From: Actinomadura flavalba DSM 45200 | GTDB lineage: Bacteria; Actinomycetota; Actinomycetes; Streptosporangiales; Streptosporangiaceae | Length of the DNA stretch: 64,000 nt | NCBI RefSeq assembly: GCF_000374305.1 | Contig: NZ_KB894094.1 | Location: 310,001-374,000, forward strand | Direction of reading: 5' to 3' | Shown here: positions 46,605 through 56,568 of the stretch, piece after piece | Position numbering within the stretch: position 1 is the first letter of the stretch | Layout: the number at the start of each line of letters is the position of its first letter | Notes under the pieces: model-generated | The model's database searches: none | Seen by the model: the letters and a program-made list of their open reading frames with translations, nothing else | What the model was told of the DNA's origin: nothing | Made by a program: the position numbers and the translations under genes

Positions 46605-49600
46605 TCAGATGCGGGGCTTCTCCCGCATCTCGAAGCACTCGATGACATCACCGAGCTTGATGTCGTTGTAGCCGACGCCGATACCGCACTCGAAGCCCTC
46701 GCGGACCTCGGTGGCGTCGTCCTTGAAGCGGCGCAGCGAGGACACCGTGAGGTTGTCCGACACCACGACGCCGTCGCGGACGAGGCGCGCCTTGGCGTTG
46801 CGCTGGATGATGCCCGAGGTGACCATCGAACCGGCGATGTTGCCGATGCGCGGCACCTTGAAGACCTCGCGGACCTCGGCGGTGCCGAGCTGCGCCTCTT
46901 CGAACTCCGGCTTGAGCATGCCCTTGAGGGCCGCCTCGACCTCTTCGATCGCCTGGTAGATGACCGAGTAGTACCGGATGTCGACGCCTTCGCGGTCGGC
47001 CAGTTCCTGCGCGTTGCGCTCGGGCCGGACGTTGAAGCCGATGATGACCGCGCCCTCGGACGCCAGCGACAGGTTGACGTCGTCCTGCGTGATCGCACCG
47101 ACACCGCGCCGGATGACCCGCAGGCTGACCTCGTCGCCCACGTCGATCTTGAGGAGCGAGTCTTCCAGGGCCTCCACCGAACCGGACACGTCGCCCTTGA
47201 GGATGAGCAGCAGCTCGTCCCGCTCGCCGCGCTCCAGGTCCTTGAAGAGCTCCTCCAGCGAGCTGCTCTTGCGGCTGCGCAGGAGTTCGGCGTTGCGCTT
47301 GCGCGCGGTGCGCTTGTCGGCGATCTGCCGGGCGACGCGGTCGTCGTCGACGACCAGGAAGTTGTCGCCGGCACCCGGAACGGCCGTCAGGCCGAGGACC
47401 AGCACCGGACGCGACGGCCCGGCCTCCTCGACGTTGTTGCCGTTCTCGTCGAGCATCGCCCGGACGCGGCCGTAGGCCACGCCGCAGACGATGGAGTCAC
47501 CGACGCGCAGCGTGCCGCGCTGGACCAGCACGGTCGCCACGGCGCCGCGGCCCTTGTCGAGGTGCGCCTCGATCGCGGAGCCCTGGGCGGGCATGTCCGG
47601 GTTGGCGGACAGTTCCAGCTCGGCGTCCGCCGTGAGGACGATGGACTCCAGCAGGCCGTCGATGTTGATCAGCTCGCGGGCCGACACGTCGACGAACTGC
47701 GTGGTGCCGCCGAACTCCTCGGCGACCAGGCCGTACTCGGTGAGCTGGGCCCGGACGCGCTGCGGGTCGGCGCCCTCCTTGTCGATCTTGTTGACCGCCA
47801 CGACGATCGGCACGCCGGCCGCCGTCGCGTGGTCGATCGCCTCGGTGGTCTGCGGCTTGACGCCGTCGTCGGCCGCGACCACCAGCACCACCAGGTCGGT
47901 GGTGTCGGCACCGCGGGCACGCATGGCGGTGAACGCCTCGTGACCCGGGGTGTCGATGAAGGTGATCTTGCGGTCTTCACCGTCGACGACGGTCTCGACC
48001 TGGTAGGCGCCGATGTGCTGGGTGATGCCGCCGGCCTCGCCCGCGACCACGTTCGCCGACCGGATGGCGTCCAGCAGCTTGGTCTTACCGTGGTCGACGT
48101 GACCCATGACGGTCACCACCGGCGGACGGGGCTGGAGGTTCTCCTCGCCGCCCTCGTCCTCGCCGTACTCGATGTCGAAGGACTCCAGCAGCGCGCGGTC
48201 CTCGTCCTCGGGCGAGACGATCTGGACGTCGAAGTCCAGCTCGACGCCGAGGAGTTCGAGGTCCTCGTTGGAGACCGACTGCGTGGCGGTCACCATCTTG
48301 CCGAGGTGCATCATGATCGCGACGAGCGACGCGGGGTTCGCGTTGATCTTCTCCGCGAAGTCGGTCAGCGTCGCGCCCTGCGGCAGCCGGATGCTCTTGC
48401 CGTTGCCGCGGGGCGCCGAAACGCCACCGGCCGCGGGCGCCTGCATCTGGTCGAACTCTTGACGCCGCTGCTTCTTGCTCTTGCGACCGCGCGTGGGACG
48501 TCCGCCGGGACGGCCGAACGCACCCTGCGTGCCGCCGCGACCGCGACCGCCGCCACCGGGACGGGGGCCGAAGCCGCCGGGACGACCGCCACCGCCGGCG
48601 CGCGGTGCGCCGAAGCCACCGCCGCCGCCACCGGGACGACCGCCGCCACCCGGGCGACCGCCGCCGCCACCGGGACGGCCACCGCCACCGGGACGGCCGC
48701 CACCGCCGGGCCCGCCGCGCCCGGGGGCGCCGGCCGGCCGCGAGGACGGCATGTTCATCGGGCTCGGACGTGGACCGCCGCCACCCGCCGGACGCGGGGG
48801 CATGCCGCCCGGGCTCGGGCGGGGACCGCCCGGACGCGGGCCACCGGCACCGGGGCCGCCCGGGCCGCGGCCACCGGCCGGACGCGGGCCGCCGGCGCGG
48901 TCGTCGCGCCGGTCGCCGCCGGGACGGTCGCCACCGGGCGCGGGACGCGGCCCGGGGCGCGGACCCGGCTTGGGCGCCTGGCCCATGCCGGTGTTGGTCG
49001 AGCTGAACGGGTTGTTGCCCGGACGCGGGGCGCCGCCGCCACGGCCGCGCTCGGGGCGCGGCCCGGGACGCGGGCCCGGCTTGGGCGAACGCGGACCCGG
49101 CTTGCCGGCCGCCGGAGCACTGGCGGACGGACCGGCCTGCGCGGCCGGGGCCTCCTGGCCGCCCTGCGGGGCGGCGGGGGCGTCCTCGCGCGGAGCCGCC
49201 GGGGCCGGCGGGGCGCTGTCGGCCGCCGGAGCGGCCGGGGTGCCCGGCGCGGGCGGGACCGGACCCGGGCGCGGGCCCGGACGCGGACCGGCACCGGGGC
49301 CGGGACGCGCGGCGGGCGGACCCGCCGGACGCGGCGCCGCCGGCTTGGGCGGCGCGGGACGGGCGCCCTGCTCGCCGGGCGGACCCGGACGGGGCGCGGA
49401 CGGGCGGGGCCCGGCGCCCTGCGGACGCTTGGCCCCCGGCTTCCCGCCGGACTTGCCGGAGGAACCGTTGTTGAACGCTTCGGTCAGTCTGCGGACGACC
49501 GGCGCCTCGATCGTGGAGGACGCCGAACGGACGAACTCGCCCATCTCCTGGAGCTTGGCCATGACGACCTTGCTCTCGACGCCGAACTCTTTGGCGAGTT

Positions 49601-49622
49601 CGTATACCCGGACCTTGGCCAC
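46605..49622 (-). CDS. infB: Translation initiation factor IF-2
   Basis: The 1005-residue GTPase starts at GTG 49622 with AGGGAG upstream: [20 protein letters not shown] is the IF2N domain. Residues about 60-390 are a Gly/Pro/Arg-rich low-complexity region typical of actinobacterial IF-2. A second IF2N domain precedes the G domain ([12 protein letters not shown] near residue 507, [13 protein letters not shown]). Domains II, III and IV follow to the C-terminus. It places fMet-tRNA on the 30S subunit. Order nusA-ylxR-infB is conserved. Confidence 0.95.
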   Translation of the reverse strand: MAKVRVYELAKEFGVESKVVMAKLQEMGEFVRSASSTIEAPVVRRLTEAFNNGSSGKSGGKPGAKRPQGAGPRPSAPRPGPPGEQGARPAPPKPAAPRPAGPPAARPGPGAGPRPGPRPGPVPPAPGTPAAPAADSAPPAPAAPREDAPAAPQGGQEAPAAQAGPSASAPAAGKPGPRSPKPGPRPGPRPERGRGGGAPRPGNNPFSSTNTGMGQAPKPGPRPGPRPAPGGDRPGGDRRDDRAGGPRPAGGRGPGGPGAGGPRPGGPRPSPGGMPPRPAGGGGPRPSPMNMPSSRPAGAPGRGGPGGGGRPGGGGRPGGGGGRPGGGGRPGGGGGGFGAPRAGGGGRPGGFGPRPGGGGRGRGGTQGAFGRPGGRPTRGRKSKKQRRQEFDQMQAPAAGGVSAPRGNGKSIRLPQGATLTDFAEKINANPASLVAIMMHLGKMVTATQSVSNEDLELLGVELDFDVQIVSPEDEDRALLESFDIEYGEDEGGEENLQPRPPVVTVMGHVDHGKTKLLDAIRSANVVAGEAGGITQHIGAYQVETVVDGEDRKITFIDTPGHEAFTAMRARGADTTDLVVLVVAADDGVKPQTTEAIDHATAAGVPIVVAVNKIDKEGADPQRVRAQLTEYGLVAEEFGGTTQFVDVSARELINIDGLLESIVLTADAELELSANPDMPAQGSAIEAHLDKGRGAVATVLVQRGTLRVGDSIVCGVAYGRVRAMLDENGNNVEEAGPSRPVLVLGLTAVPGAGDNFLVVDDDRVARQIADKRTARKRNAELLRSRKSSSLEELFKDLERGERDELLLILKGDVSGSVEALEDSLLKIDVGDEVSLRVIRRGVGAITQDDVNLSLASEGAVIIGFNVRPERNAQELADREGVDIRYYSVIYQAIEEVEAALKGMLKPEFEEAQLGTAEVREVFKVPRIGNIAGSMVTSGIIQRNAKARLVRDGVVVSDNLTVSSLRRFKDDATEVREGFECGIGVGYNDIKLGDVIECFEMREKPRI

Positions 49623-49730
49623 TGCACTCCCTACTCGGTCCGGGGGTGCGGCCACCGGACCGTCGTTAACTTGCCGTACTCATCGCGGCGTGCTCATCGA
49701 GCGCTCATAGCAATCTCGACCTGCTTCCGA

Positions 49731-50099
49731 CTAGACGTCGCGGACCAGCCCCGCGGGTGCGGGGTACATACCGTTTCGGCCATCCTGCTGCCGCGCGGCG
49801 ATCACCGCAAGCCGATCTTGCACCGCGGCGGCGTCGAGCGGCCCGGCCAGGCGGAAGGCCCGGGGGAACGCGCGACGGCGCTCGGCGAGTGCGAGACAGG
49901 CCGGATCGGGGTGCAGATGCGCACCCCGGCCCGGCAGCCGCCCGGCCGGATCGGGGACGATGACGCCCTCGACCACCACCAGGCGCAGCAGTTCGGACTT
50001 GGCCGTGCGAACCCGGCAGCCCACGCAGGTGCGCTGCGGGACCGCCCGGTCACGTTCTTGAAGTCTACCGCGCCGCGGCGTCGGCGGGACCTGTCGCAT
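49731..50099 (-). CDS. ylxR: YlxR (DUF448) family RNA-binding protein
   Basis: A 122-residue protein with PQRTCVGCRVRTAKSELLRLV and GRGAHLHPDPACLALAERRRAF, the YlxR signature. An AGGAG site lies 4 bases before ATG 50099. YlxR is a nucleic-acid-binding protein linked to RNase P and to rnpB/ribosome functions. It lies between nusA and infB as usual. Confidence 0.92.
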   Translation of the reverse strand: MRQVPPTPRRGRLQERDRAVPQRTCVGCRVRTAKSELLRLVVVEGVIVPDPAGRLPGRGAHLHPDPACLALAERRRAFPRAFRLAGPLDAAAVQDRLAVIAARQQDGRNGMYPAPAGLVRDV

Positions 50100-50110
50100 G
50101 CTCTCCTGGC

Positions 50111-51154
50111 TTACTCGGTGCCGTTCGCCCCGGTTTCGGCGGGTGCGTCGGCGCCGGTCGCGGGGGTCTCCCCGGCGGGCGGCTCGGGCTTCTCGGTGTC
50201 GGACCGGATGTCGATCCGCCAGCCGGTGAGCCGCGCCGCGAGCCGGGCGTTCTGCCCTTCCTTGCCGATGGCGAGGGAGAGCTGGTAGTCGGGGACGATC
50301 ACGCGGGCGACCCGCGCCTCGGCGTCCACCACCTCGACGGCCGAGACCCGCGCCGGCGACAGCGCGTTGCCGACCAGCTCGGCGGGCTCGTCCGACCAGT
50401 CGACGATGTCGATCTTCTCACCGTGCAGCTCGGCCATCACGTTGCGGACGCGGCTGCCCAGCGGGCCGATGCAGGCGCCCTTGGCGTTGACGCCCGGCTT
50501 GCGCGAGCGGACGGCGATCTTGGTGCGGTGCCCGGCCTCGCGGGCGATGGCCGCGATCTCCACCGTGCCGTCGGCGATCTCGGGGACCTCCAGGGCGAAC
50601 AGCTTGCGGACCAGGTTCGGGTGCGTGCGCGAGAGCTGCACCGACGGGCCGCGGTGGCCCTTGCGGACCTGCACCACGTAGGCGCGCAGCCGCTCGCCGT
50701 GCTGGTAGCGCTCGCCCGGCACCTGCTCCTGCGGCTGGAGCACCGCCTCGATCTTGCCGAGGTCGACCAGGACGCTGCGGGGGTCGTTGCCCTGCTGGAT
50801 CACGCCGGAGACGATGTCGCCCTCGCGGCCCGCGTACTCGCCGAACGTCAGCTCGTCCTCGGCGTCGCGCAGGCGTTGCAGGATGACCTGCTTGGCGGTC
50901 GTCGCCGCGATGCGCCCGAACCCCGTCGGGGTGTCGTCGTACTCGCGGCCCGGCTCGCCCTCCTCGTCGACCTCGGTCGCCCACACGGTGACGTGCCCGG
51001 TGGCGCGGTCCAGCTCGACGCGGGCGCGCTGGGCGGCGCCCTCGGTGCGGTGGTAGGCGATCAGCAGCGCGTCCTCGATGGCCTTGACGGCCACGTCGAG
51101 CGAGATGTCCTTCTCGCTCTCCAGTACGCGCAGCGCGCTCATGTCGATGTCCAC
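50111..51154 (-). CDS. nusA: Transcription termination/antitermination factor NusA
   Basis: The 347-residue factor has the NusA N-domain ([15 protein letters not shown]), an S1 domain ([22 protein letters not shown]), and KH1/KH2 ([54 protein letters not shown]). It lacks the C-terminal acidic repeats of E. coli NusA, the normal actinobacterial form, and ends with a Glu/Pro/Ala tail. Confidence 0.95.
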   Translation of the reverse strand: MDIDMSALRVLESEKDISLDVAVKAIEDALLIAYHRTEGAAQRARVELDRATGHVTVWATEVDEEGEPGREYDDTPTGFGRIAATTAKQVILQRLRDAEDELTFGEYAGREGDIVSGVIQQGNDPRSVLVDLGKIEAVLQPQEQVPGERYQHGERLRAYVVQVRKGHRGPSVQLSRTHPNLVRKLFALEVPEIADGTVEIAAIAREAGHRTKIAVRSRKPGVNAKGACIGPLGSRVRNVMAELHGEKIDIVDWSDEPAELVGNALSPARVSAVEVVDAEARVARVIVPDYQLSLAIGKEGQNARLAARLTGWRIDIRSDTEKPEPPAGETPATGADAPAETGANGTE

Positions 51155-51165
51155 GGTGTCCCCCC

Positions 51166-51738
51166 TTATTCCTGGCCGGCCGAGGACGGCGCGGGGTCGT
51201 CCGCGCGGCGGAACTCGACCTGCACGCGACCGCGGCCGATCTCGGTGAAGTCGAAGCGGCGGCGCGCGGGCCTGCCCGGCGCCTTGCCCTTGCCCTTGGT
51301 GACGACGTCGAGCGCGACGCCCGCGTCGTCGGCCTCGATCACGCGGCCCTCCACCTGCCCGCCCGCCGTCAGCGGCGCGACGACCATGCGGCCGGTCGCG
51401 CGGCGCCAGTGGCGGGGCTCGGTGAGGGGGCGGTCGACGCCGGGCGAGGTGACCTCCAGGACGTAGGGCGCGGTGCCCATCACGTCCGAGGCGTCCAGGA
51501 CGTCGGAGGCGGCCCGGCTGATCTCGGCGACGTCGTCGAGGGCGACGCCGTCGTCGCCGTCGATCACGATCTTGACGAGGCGGCGGCGGCCCGCGGGGCG
51601 GACGTCCACCTCCTCCAGGTCGAGGCCGGTGGCCTCGACGGCGGGGGCGAGCAGGCGGGTGATCTCGGCGGCCGTGGCGTCACGGCCGCCGCGCGGTGTG
51701 CCCCGCTGAGCGCGGTCACCGCCGGACTCGGCGCTCAT
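51166..51738 (-). CDS. rimP: Ribosome maturation factor RimP
   Basis: A 190-residue protein: [50 protein letters not shown] and [20 protein letters not shown], the RimP hallmark. ATG 51738 has AAGGAGG 4-5 bases before it. It is the first gene of the rimP-nusA-ylxR-infB operon. The 196-bp upstream spacer (51739-51934) contains no gene and should hold divergent promoters. Confidence 0.94.
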   Translation of the reverse strand: MSAESGGDRAQRGTPRGGRDATAAEITRLLAPAVEATGLDLEEVDVRPAGRRRLVKIVIDGDDGVALDDVAEISRAASDVLDASDVMGTAPYVLEVTSPGVDRPLTEPRHWRRATGRMVVAPLTAGGQVEGRVIEADDAGVALDVVTKGKGKAPGRPARRRFDFTEIGRGRVQVEFRRADDPAPSSAGQE

Positions 51739-51934
51739 GGGACCTCCTTGTGCGACCGGTCGCGCGCATGCGGGACCGGTGGTGCTGTACGGCACGAACT
51801 GTGTACCCACAGGGTATCGACAGCCGGGGACCGGGACGGCCGATCGGAGCGCCCGGCGGCGTGCCGGGTGTGGAATGCTGGGACCGGCCGGCGCGAGGCC
51901 GCGTCACCCGTGAACCGCCTGGTGAGGAACACCC

Positions 51935-52453
51935 GTGCCCCTTCCGCTTCTTCCCGTCTCGCGGCGGGCCGTGCTGGGCGCCGCCGTCGCGGCGGTGCCG
52001 CTGGCCGGGGGCTGCGCGGACGAGGCTCCGGCGCGGTCGGCCGCCGCGCACGCGCAGCTTCCGGTGCTGCTCGGCGCCATCGCCGCCGAGCAGCGGCTCG
52101 TCGGCCTGTACGAGGCGGCCGGGGGCGGCGACCTCACGCCCGCGCTCACCGCGCACGTCGGCGCGGCGCTGGCGCACCACCGCGAGCACCTGGCCGCGCT
52201 GCGGCGGCTGTACGTGCCCGGGTCGGGACGGCGGGCGGAGGAGGGCGGCGCGATGCCGGTCCCCGTCACGCAGCAGGTGCCCGCCGGGCGGGCCGAGCTG
52301 GTGCGGGCGCTGCGCGAGGCGGAGGCGGGCGCCGCGCGGGCGCGGCTCGCCGAGGTCGCCCGCACGTCGCCGGGGCTGGCGCAGGTGCTGGCGTCCATCG
52401 GCGCCTGCGAGGCCGGGCACGCGGCGGTCCTCGCAGCGGAGGCACCGGCGTGA
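51935..52453 (+). CDS. Alanine-rich ferritin-like lipoprotein
   Basis: The 172-residue protein starts at GTG 51935 with a twin-Arg-containing signal (SRRAVLGAAVAAVPLAGGC) and lipobox Cys27. The rest is helical with His/Glu-rich segments (AAEQRLVGLYEAA, HHREHLAALR, GACEAGHAAVLA), suggestive of a four-helix ferritin-like bundle. It overlaps the next gene by 4 bases. The pair is found next to rimP-nusA in other actinobacteria (Rv2843-Rv2844 in Mycobacterium is a likely counterpart). Function unknown. Confidence 0.75.
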   Translation: MPLPLLPVSRRAVLGAAVAAVPLAGGCADEAPARSAAAHAQLPVLLGAIAAEQRLVGLYEAAGGGDLTPALTAHVGAALAHHREHLAALRRLYVPGSGRRAEEGGAMPVPVTQQVPAGRAELVRALREAEAGAARARLAEVARTSPGLAQVLASIGACEAGHAAVLAAEAPA

Positions 52454-52911
52454 GCACGCGCGCGCTGGCCGAGGCGCTGAAGGCCGAGCACGCGGCCGTC
52501 CACGGGTACGGCGTCGTCGGGGCGCGGCTGCGCCCGCCGTCGCAGCGGACGGCGATGGACGGATGGAACGCGCACCGCGCCGCCCGCGACGCCCTGGCCG
52601 CCCGGCTGGCCGCGGCGGGCGCGCCGGTGCCCGCCGCCGCGCCGGTCTACCGGCTGCCGGTGGAGGTCACCTCGGCCCGCACGGCGGCCGGGCTGGCGGC
52701 GGCGCTGGAGGACGACGTCGTCCGCGCCTATGCGGGTCTGGCGGGCTCGCCGGACGCCGGGCTCCGCACCCTCGCCGCCCGCACCATGCAGGAGGCCGCC
52801 ACGCGGGCCGTCGAGTGGCGCCGCCGCGCGGGCGCCCCGGCCGCCGCTCCGGCGTTCCCCGGTCTTCCCGCCGGGGCGCTGGCGCCCAAGCCGCAGCCGG
52901 GCGACGCCTGA
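52450..52911 (+). CDS. DUF4439 ferritin-like protein
   Basis: A 153-residue helical protein: LAEALKAEHAAVHGYGVVGARL, WNAHRAARDALAARLAAAGAPVP and ARTMQEAATRAVEWRRR match DUF4439, a ferritin-like family. Glu and His residues in the first and last helices could bind metal. GTG 52450 overlaps the lipoprotein stop. It is cytoplasmic, so with its lipoprotein partner it spans the membrane functionally; role unknown. Confidence 0.83.
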   Translation: MSTRALAEALKAEHAAVHGYGVVGARLRPPSQRTAMDGWNAHRAARDALAARLAAAGAPVPAAAPVYRLPVEVTSARTAAGLAAALEDDVVRAYAGLAGSPDAGLRTLAARTMQEAATRAVEWRRRAGAPAAAPAFPGLPAGALAPKPQPGDA

Positions 52912-52998
52912 TCCCGGCCGGTCCTGCTCCATTGCGAAGATCGTTCCTGTTCAGCAAGATGGTCATGCCCGAATGGTCTCTTTCGCGAGGACGGCACG

Positions 52999-54174
52999 AT
53001 GCGCGTGACGATCGCAGGCGGCGGCATCGGCGGGCTCGCGACCGCGCTGAGCCTGCACGCCGCCGGGATCACCGACGTGGTGGTGCACGAGGCGGTCCCG
53101 TCGATCCGGCCGCTCGGCGTCGGGATCAACCTGCTCCCGCACGCCGTCCGGGAACTGACCGAGATCGGGCTGGCCGGGCCGCTGGCGGGCATCGGCGTCC
53201 CGACCGCCGAACTCGCCTACTTCAACGCGTTCGGGCAGGAGATCTGGGCCGAGCCGCGCGGGCTCGACGCGGGCTACCACTGGCCGCAGTACTCGGTGCC
53301 GCGCGGCGCGCTCCAGATGCTGCTGCTGGAGGCCGTCGTCGACCGGCTGGGGGCGGGCGCGGTCCGCACGTCCTCGCCCGTGCGCGGGGCCGGGCACGAC
53401 GGCGACCTGCTGATCGCCGCCGACGGCATCCGCTCGACGGTCCGCGCCGCGCTGTACCCGGACGAGGGGCCGCCGCCGTGGAACGGTCTCGTGCTGTGGC
53501 GCGGGACGACGCGGGGCCGCCCCTTCCGCACCGGCCGGTCGATGATCATGGCCGGGGACGGGGAGCAGAAGTTCGTCGCCTACCCGATCAGCGCGCCGGA
53601 CCGGAACGGCGACGTGCTGATCAACTGGATCGCCGAGCGGCCCGCCGAGGAGGCGGCGTCGCGCGGCGACTGGAACCGGCGGGTCGACCCGGCGACGTTC
53701 CTGCCGCACTTCGCGGACTGGCGGTTCGACTGGCTCGACGTCCCCGGCGTCATCGAGGCGGCGGGCGAGGTGTTCGAGTACCCGATGGTGGACCGCGACC
53801 CGCTCCCCCGCTGGACGTTCGGCGACGTCACGCTGCTCGGCGACGCCGCGCACGCCATGTACCCGATCGGGTCGAACGGCGCGTCGCAGGCCATCCTGGA
53901 CGCGCGGGTGCTGGCGCACGCGCTCGCGACCGGGCGCGGCGCCGAGGCGTACGAGGCCGAGCGGCGCCCGCCGACGACGGCGATCGCGCTGGCGAACCGC
54001 AAGATGGGCCCGGAGGTCGTGATGCGGCTGGCGCGGGAGCGCGCGCCGGAGGGCTTCACCGACGTCGACGCCGTGATCCCGCTCGCCGAGCGCACCGAGA
54101 TCGCCGCCGCCTACAAGAAGACGGCCGGGTTCGATCCGGCGCTGCTGAACGAGCGGGCGTCGTGGTCGGTCTGA
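52999..54174 (+). CDS. FAD-dependent monooxygenase (PhzS-like hydroxylase)
   Basis: This 391-residue group A flavoprotein has GGGIGG at 7-12, the middle LLIAADGIRSTVRAAL (DG motif), and GDAAHAMYPIGSNGASQAI from residue 281 (GD motif). The C-terminus LAERTEIAAAYKKTAGFDP resembles PhzS and related salicylate-type hydroxylases. It should hydroxylate an aromatic substrate with NAD(P)H. It overlaps the DUF3237 gene, so the two are probably one enzyme system. Confidence 0.88.
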   Translation: MRVTIAGGGIGGLATALSLHAAGITDVVVHEAVPSIRPLGVGINLLPHAVRELTEIGLAGPLAGIGVPTAELAYFNAFGQEIWAEPRGLDAGYHWPQYSVPRGALQMLLLEAVVDRLGAGAVRTSSPVRGAGHDGDLLIAADGIRSTVRAALYPDEGPPPWNGLVLWRGTTRGRPFRTGRSMIMAGDGEQKFVAYPISAPDRNGDVLINWIAERPAEEAASRGDWNRRVDPATFLPHFADWRFDWLDVPGVIEAAGEVFEYPMVDRDPLPRWTFGDVTLLGDAAHAMYPIGSNGASQAILDARVLAHALATGRGAEAYEAERRPPTTAIALANRKMGPEVVMRLARERAPEGFTDVDAVIPLAERTEIAAAYKKTAGFDPALLNERASWSV

Positions 54175-54620
54175 GTCTGGAGCCGCTGGCGACGTTCCGC
54201 GTCCGGCTCGACCCGATGCTGCGGCTCGGGGACACCCCGCGCGGCGATCGGCGGATCGTCCCGATCGTCGGCGGGACGGTCGAGGGGGCGCGGCTGCGCG
54301 GCGAGATCCTGCCCGGCGGCGCCGACTGGCAGCTCGTCCACGCCGACGGCACGGCCTCGATCGACACGCGCTCGACCGTCCGCACCCACGACGGCGCGCT
54401 GCTCTACCTGCGCACCGAGGGCGTCCGGCACGGCCCGCCCGAGGTCCTGGAACGACTCGCCGCCGGGGAGGACGTCGACCCGGCGACGTACTACTTCCGG
54501 CTGTTCGTCCACTTCGAGACGAGCGCACCCGCCTACGCCTGGCTCGGCCGCACCCTGACCGTCGCCACCGCCCGCCGCGACCCCTCGGCCGTCGTATACG
54601 AGGCGGCGACCCTCGCCTAG
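54162..54620 (+). CDS. DUF3237 family protein
   Basis: The 152-residue protein has the DUF3237 pattern: GTVEGARLRGEILPGGADWQLVHADGTASIDTRSTVRTHDGALLYL. It is a small beta-barrel family, some members of which act on quinones or aromatic compounds. GTG 54162 starts inside the monooxygenase gene (13-base overlap), strong evidence for coupled expression. Confidence 0.8.
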   Translation: MVGLSLEPLATFRVRLDPMLRLGDTPRGDRRIVPIVGGTVEGARLRGEILPGGADWQLVHADGTASIDTRSTVRTHDGALLYLRTEGVRHGPPEVLERLAAGEDVDPATYYFRLFVHFETSAPAYAWLGRTLTVATARRDPSAVVYEAATLA

Positions 54621-54629
54621 CCGCCGGTC

Positions 54630-56420
54630 TCAGGCGTCCTCGACCTCGACGCCGAACGCGGTCGCGAGCCCGGCGAGGCCGTGGTCGAACCCCTGCCCGA
54701 CCGCGCGCAGCCGCCACACCGGCCCGCGCCGGTAGACCTCGGCGAGGAGCAGGGCGCGCTCACTGGTGGCCGCGTCCAGCGTCGCCTCGGCGTGCGGCGC
54801 CGCCGCCGCGCCGGGCGCGACGACGACGCGGACCGCGCCCAGACCGCCGAACGTACCGCCGTCCACGGCGGCCGCGACCGTGACCGTCCGGACGTCGGCG
54901 GGCAGCGCCGCGAGGTCGAGCGCGACGGACTGCTCGGCCGGCCCGTCGACGACGAGCCGCACGGCGCCGTCGGGGCCCTCGGGCGCGCCGTAGAAGACGA
55001 AGTCGTCGTCCCCGGCGACCCTTCCGGCGCCGTCGAGCGCGAACGCGACGACGTCCACCTCGCACCCGTCGCGAGCCTCCCAGGACGCGGACAGCGTCCA
55101 GCGCCCGTCGTCGGGAAGATCGATCACCGCGCCCCGCACCAGCACCACCGGCGCACCGACCCCGCCCACGTCGCGCTCGGGCGACGGTTCCGGTCGTGGG
55201 CCGCGCGGAACGTCGCCGCGCGCGGGCGACGGTCGTGGGGTGCGCGGGTCGTCGGCGGGGCGGGTGAGCCAGTTCTCGGTGTGTACGGGCAGGTCGAGGG
55301 CTTGGACGCGAGGGAAGCGGCGGTCCTCGCGGCCGCCGCGCAGCGCGACGACGTCGGTGACGCTCGCCGACAGGTTCACGGCCGCCGCGCCGCCCAGCTC
55401 CGCCACCCGCGCCCGCGCACCGGCGGCCTCCGCGTGCGTCCCTCCGAGCACGAGCACACGCCGCCCGCCCAGCGGCCCCGCGGCCCGCCCGCGCACCGGG
55501 GCGATCGCGCGGCGCGGCGCCGGAACGTCGACCCCCGCCTCCTTGAGCGCGCCCGGCCGCACGTCGGCGAGCAGCCGCAGAAACTCGGCCTCCCCGAGCA
55601 CCGGCACCCCCTCGTCCACCGCCCGCCGAGCCTTCGCGAACCCACCAGCACCATGCCCGACGACCAGAGCACTCGTCCGCCCACTCACCGCCTGCATCAT
55701 GTCGAGCCCGGCCGCCGACCCCGCCGCGCACAGCTCCGGCCGCGGCAGCGCGGTCTCGCCGGTGACGGCGACCTTCATTCCCTGCACGAGCGGCCCGCCG
55801 GGAACGTAGCGGCCGGGGCCGCGGTACGGGCAGTGCACCTTGGGGATGGGCGGCGCGTACCGGGGGCCCGGCGGCGCGCAGGGCACGACCGGCAGGTCGA
55901 GGCCGAGGCGACCGGCCTCGCGCAGCGAGTACCGGAAGATCCCGGCGAGTGCCCGCGCGTCGGCGAGGGCGTCGTGGGCGCGGTCGTGGGCGACGCCGTA
56001 GTGGGCGGCCAGCGTGCCGAGCCGCAGGTCGGGGGTCGGCGGGGCGAGCCGCCGGTGCAGCGCGAGCGTGCAGAGCCGTTCGGCGACCGGCCAGTTCGTC
56101 CCCGCGCGGGCGAACTCCTGCGCGAGGAACCCGTGGTCGAAGTGCGCGTTGTGCGCGACCAGCACCCGCCCGGCGAGCAGTTCCGCCACCCGCCCCGCGA
56201 CCTGCTCGAACCGGGGCGCGCCCCGCAGGCGCGCGGGCGTCAGCCCGTGGATGTGCACCGGCCCGGGATCGCAGCCGGGATCGAGCAGCGTCGCGTACTC
56301 GCCCTGCGGCGTCCCGTCCGCCGCCGCCGTCACCACGGCCACCGACAGCACCCGGTGCTGCGCCGCTCGCAGCCCGGAGGTCTCCACGTCCACGATCGCC
56401 CACGCCCGCTCGTTCCGCAT
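54630..56420 (-). CDS. DEDDh exonuclease - BRCT - BRCT - TerD fusion protein
   Basis: A 596-residue multidomain protein. Residues 1-170 are a DnaQ-type 3'-5' exonuclease with all motifs: Asp11/Glu13 (IVDVETSG), Asp95 (AHNAHFD), His149/Asp154 (AHDALADA). About 213-285 and 318-387 look like two BRCT folds (MKVAVTGETALPRPELCAAG, SGRTSALVVGHGAGGFAKAR; GRRVLVLGGTHAEAAGARA, ENWLTRP). A Pro-rich linker (388-425) leads to a TerD domain (427-592: EVDVVAFALDGAGRVAGDDD, FVFYGAPEGPDGAVR, AEVYRRGPVWRLRAVGQGFD, GLAGLATAFG). This joins DNA end processing with the Ca2+-binding stress module of tellurite-resistance systems. ATG 56420 is used; GTG 56444 is possible. Confidence 0.9.
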   Translation of the reverse strand: MRNERAWAIVDVETSGLRAAQHRVLSVAVVTAAADGTPQGEYATLLDPGCDPGPVHIHGLTPARLRGAPRFEQVAGRVAELLAGRVLVAHNAHFDHGFLAQEFARAGTNWPVAERLCTLALHRRLAPPTPDLRLGTLAAHYGVAHDRAHDALADARALAGIFRYSLREAGRLGLDLPVVPCAPPGPRYAPPIPKVHCPYRGPGRYVPGGPLVQGMKVAVTGETALPRPELCAAGSAAGLDMMQAVSGRTSALVVGHGAGGFAKARRAVDEGVPVLGEAEFLRLLADVRPGALKEAGVDVPAPRRAIAPVRGRAAGPLGGRRVLVLGGTHAEAAGARARVAELGGAAAVNLSASVTDVVALRGGREDRRFPRVQALDLPVHTENWLTRPADDPRTPRPSPARGDVPRGPRPEPSPERDVGGVGAPVVLVRGAVIDLPDDGRWTLSASWEARDGCEVDVVAFALDGAGRVAGDDDFVFYGAPEGPDGAVRLVVDGPAEQSVALDLAALPADVRTVTVAAAVDGGTFGGLGAVRVVVAPGAAAAPHAEATLDAATSERALLLAEVYRRGPVWRLRAVGQGFDHGLAGLATAFGVEVEDA

Positions 56421-56568
56421 ACCGCCAAGCGAAACACCTGCCACGTCGCCCCATGGGCGATACGCACCGCGACGGCCGGATGCGGACGGTCACATTCTCG
56501 TCACGACGCCGCACGGCGCAGGCGCACGCCCGGGCAGGTCACCGAGATCCGGCGACGCGGCGATCCCG

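Noticed and set aside
47562..50288. Plus-strand open frame of 908 codons opposite infB and ylxR
   Set aside because: Low-complexity Gly/Arg/Ala-rich shadow of the infB repeat region; the minus strand holds IF-2 with clear GTPase motifs.
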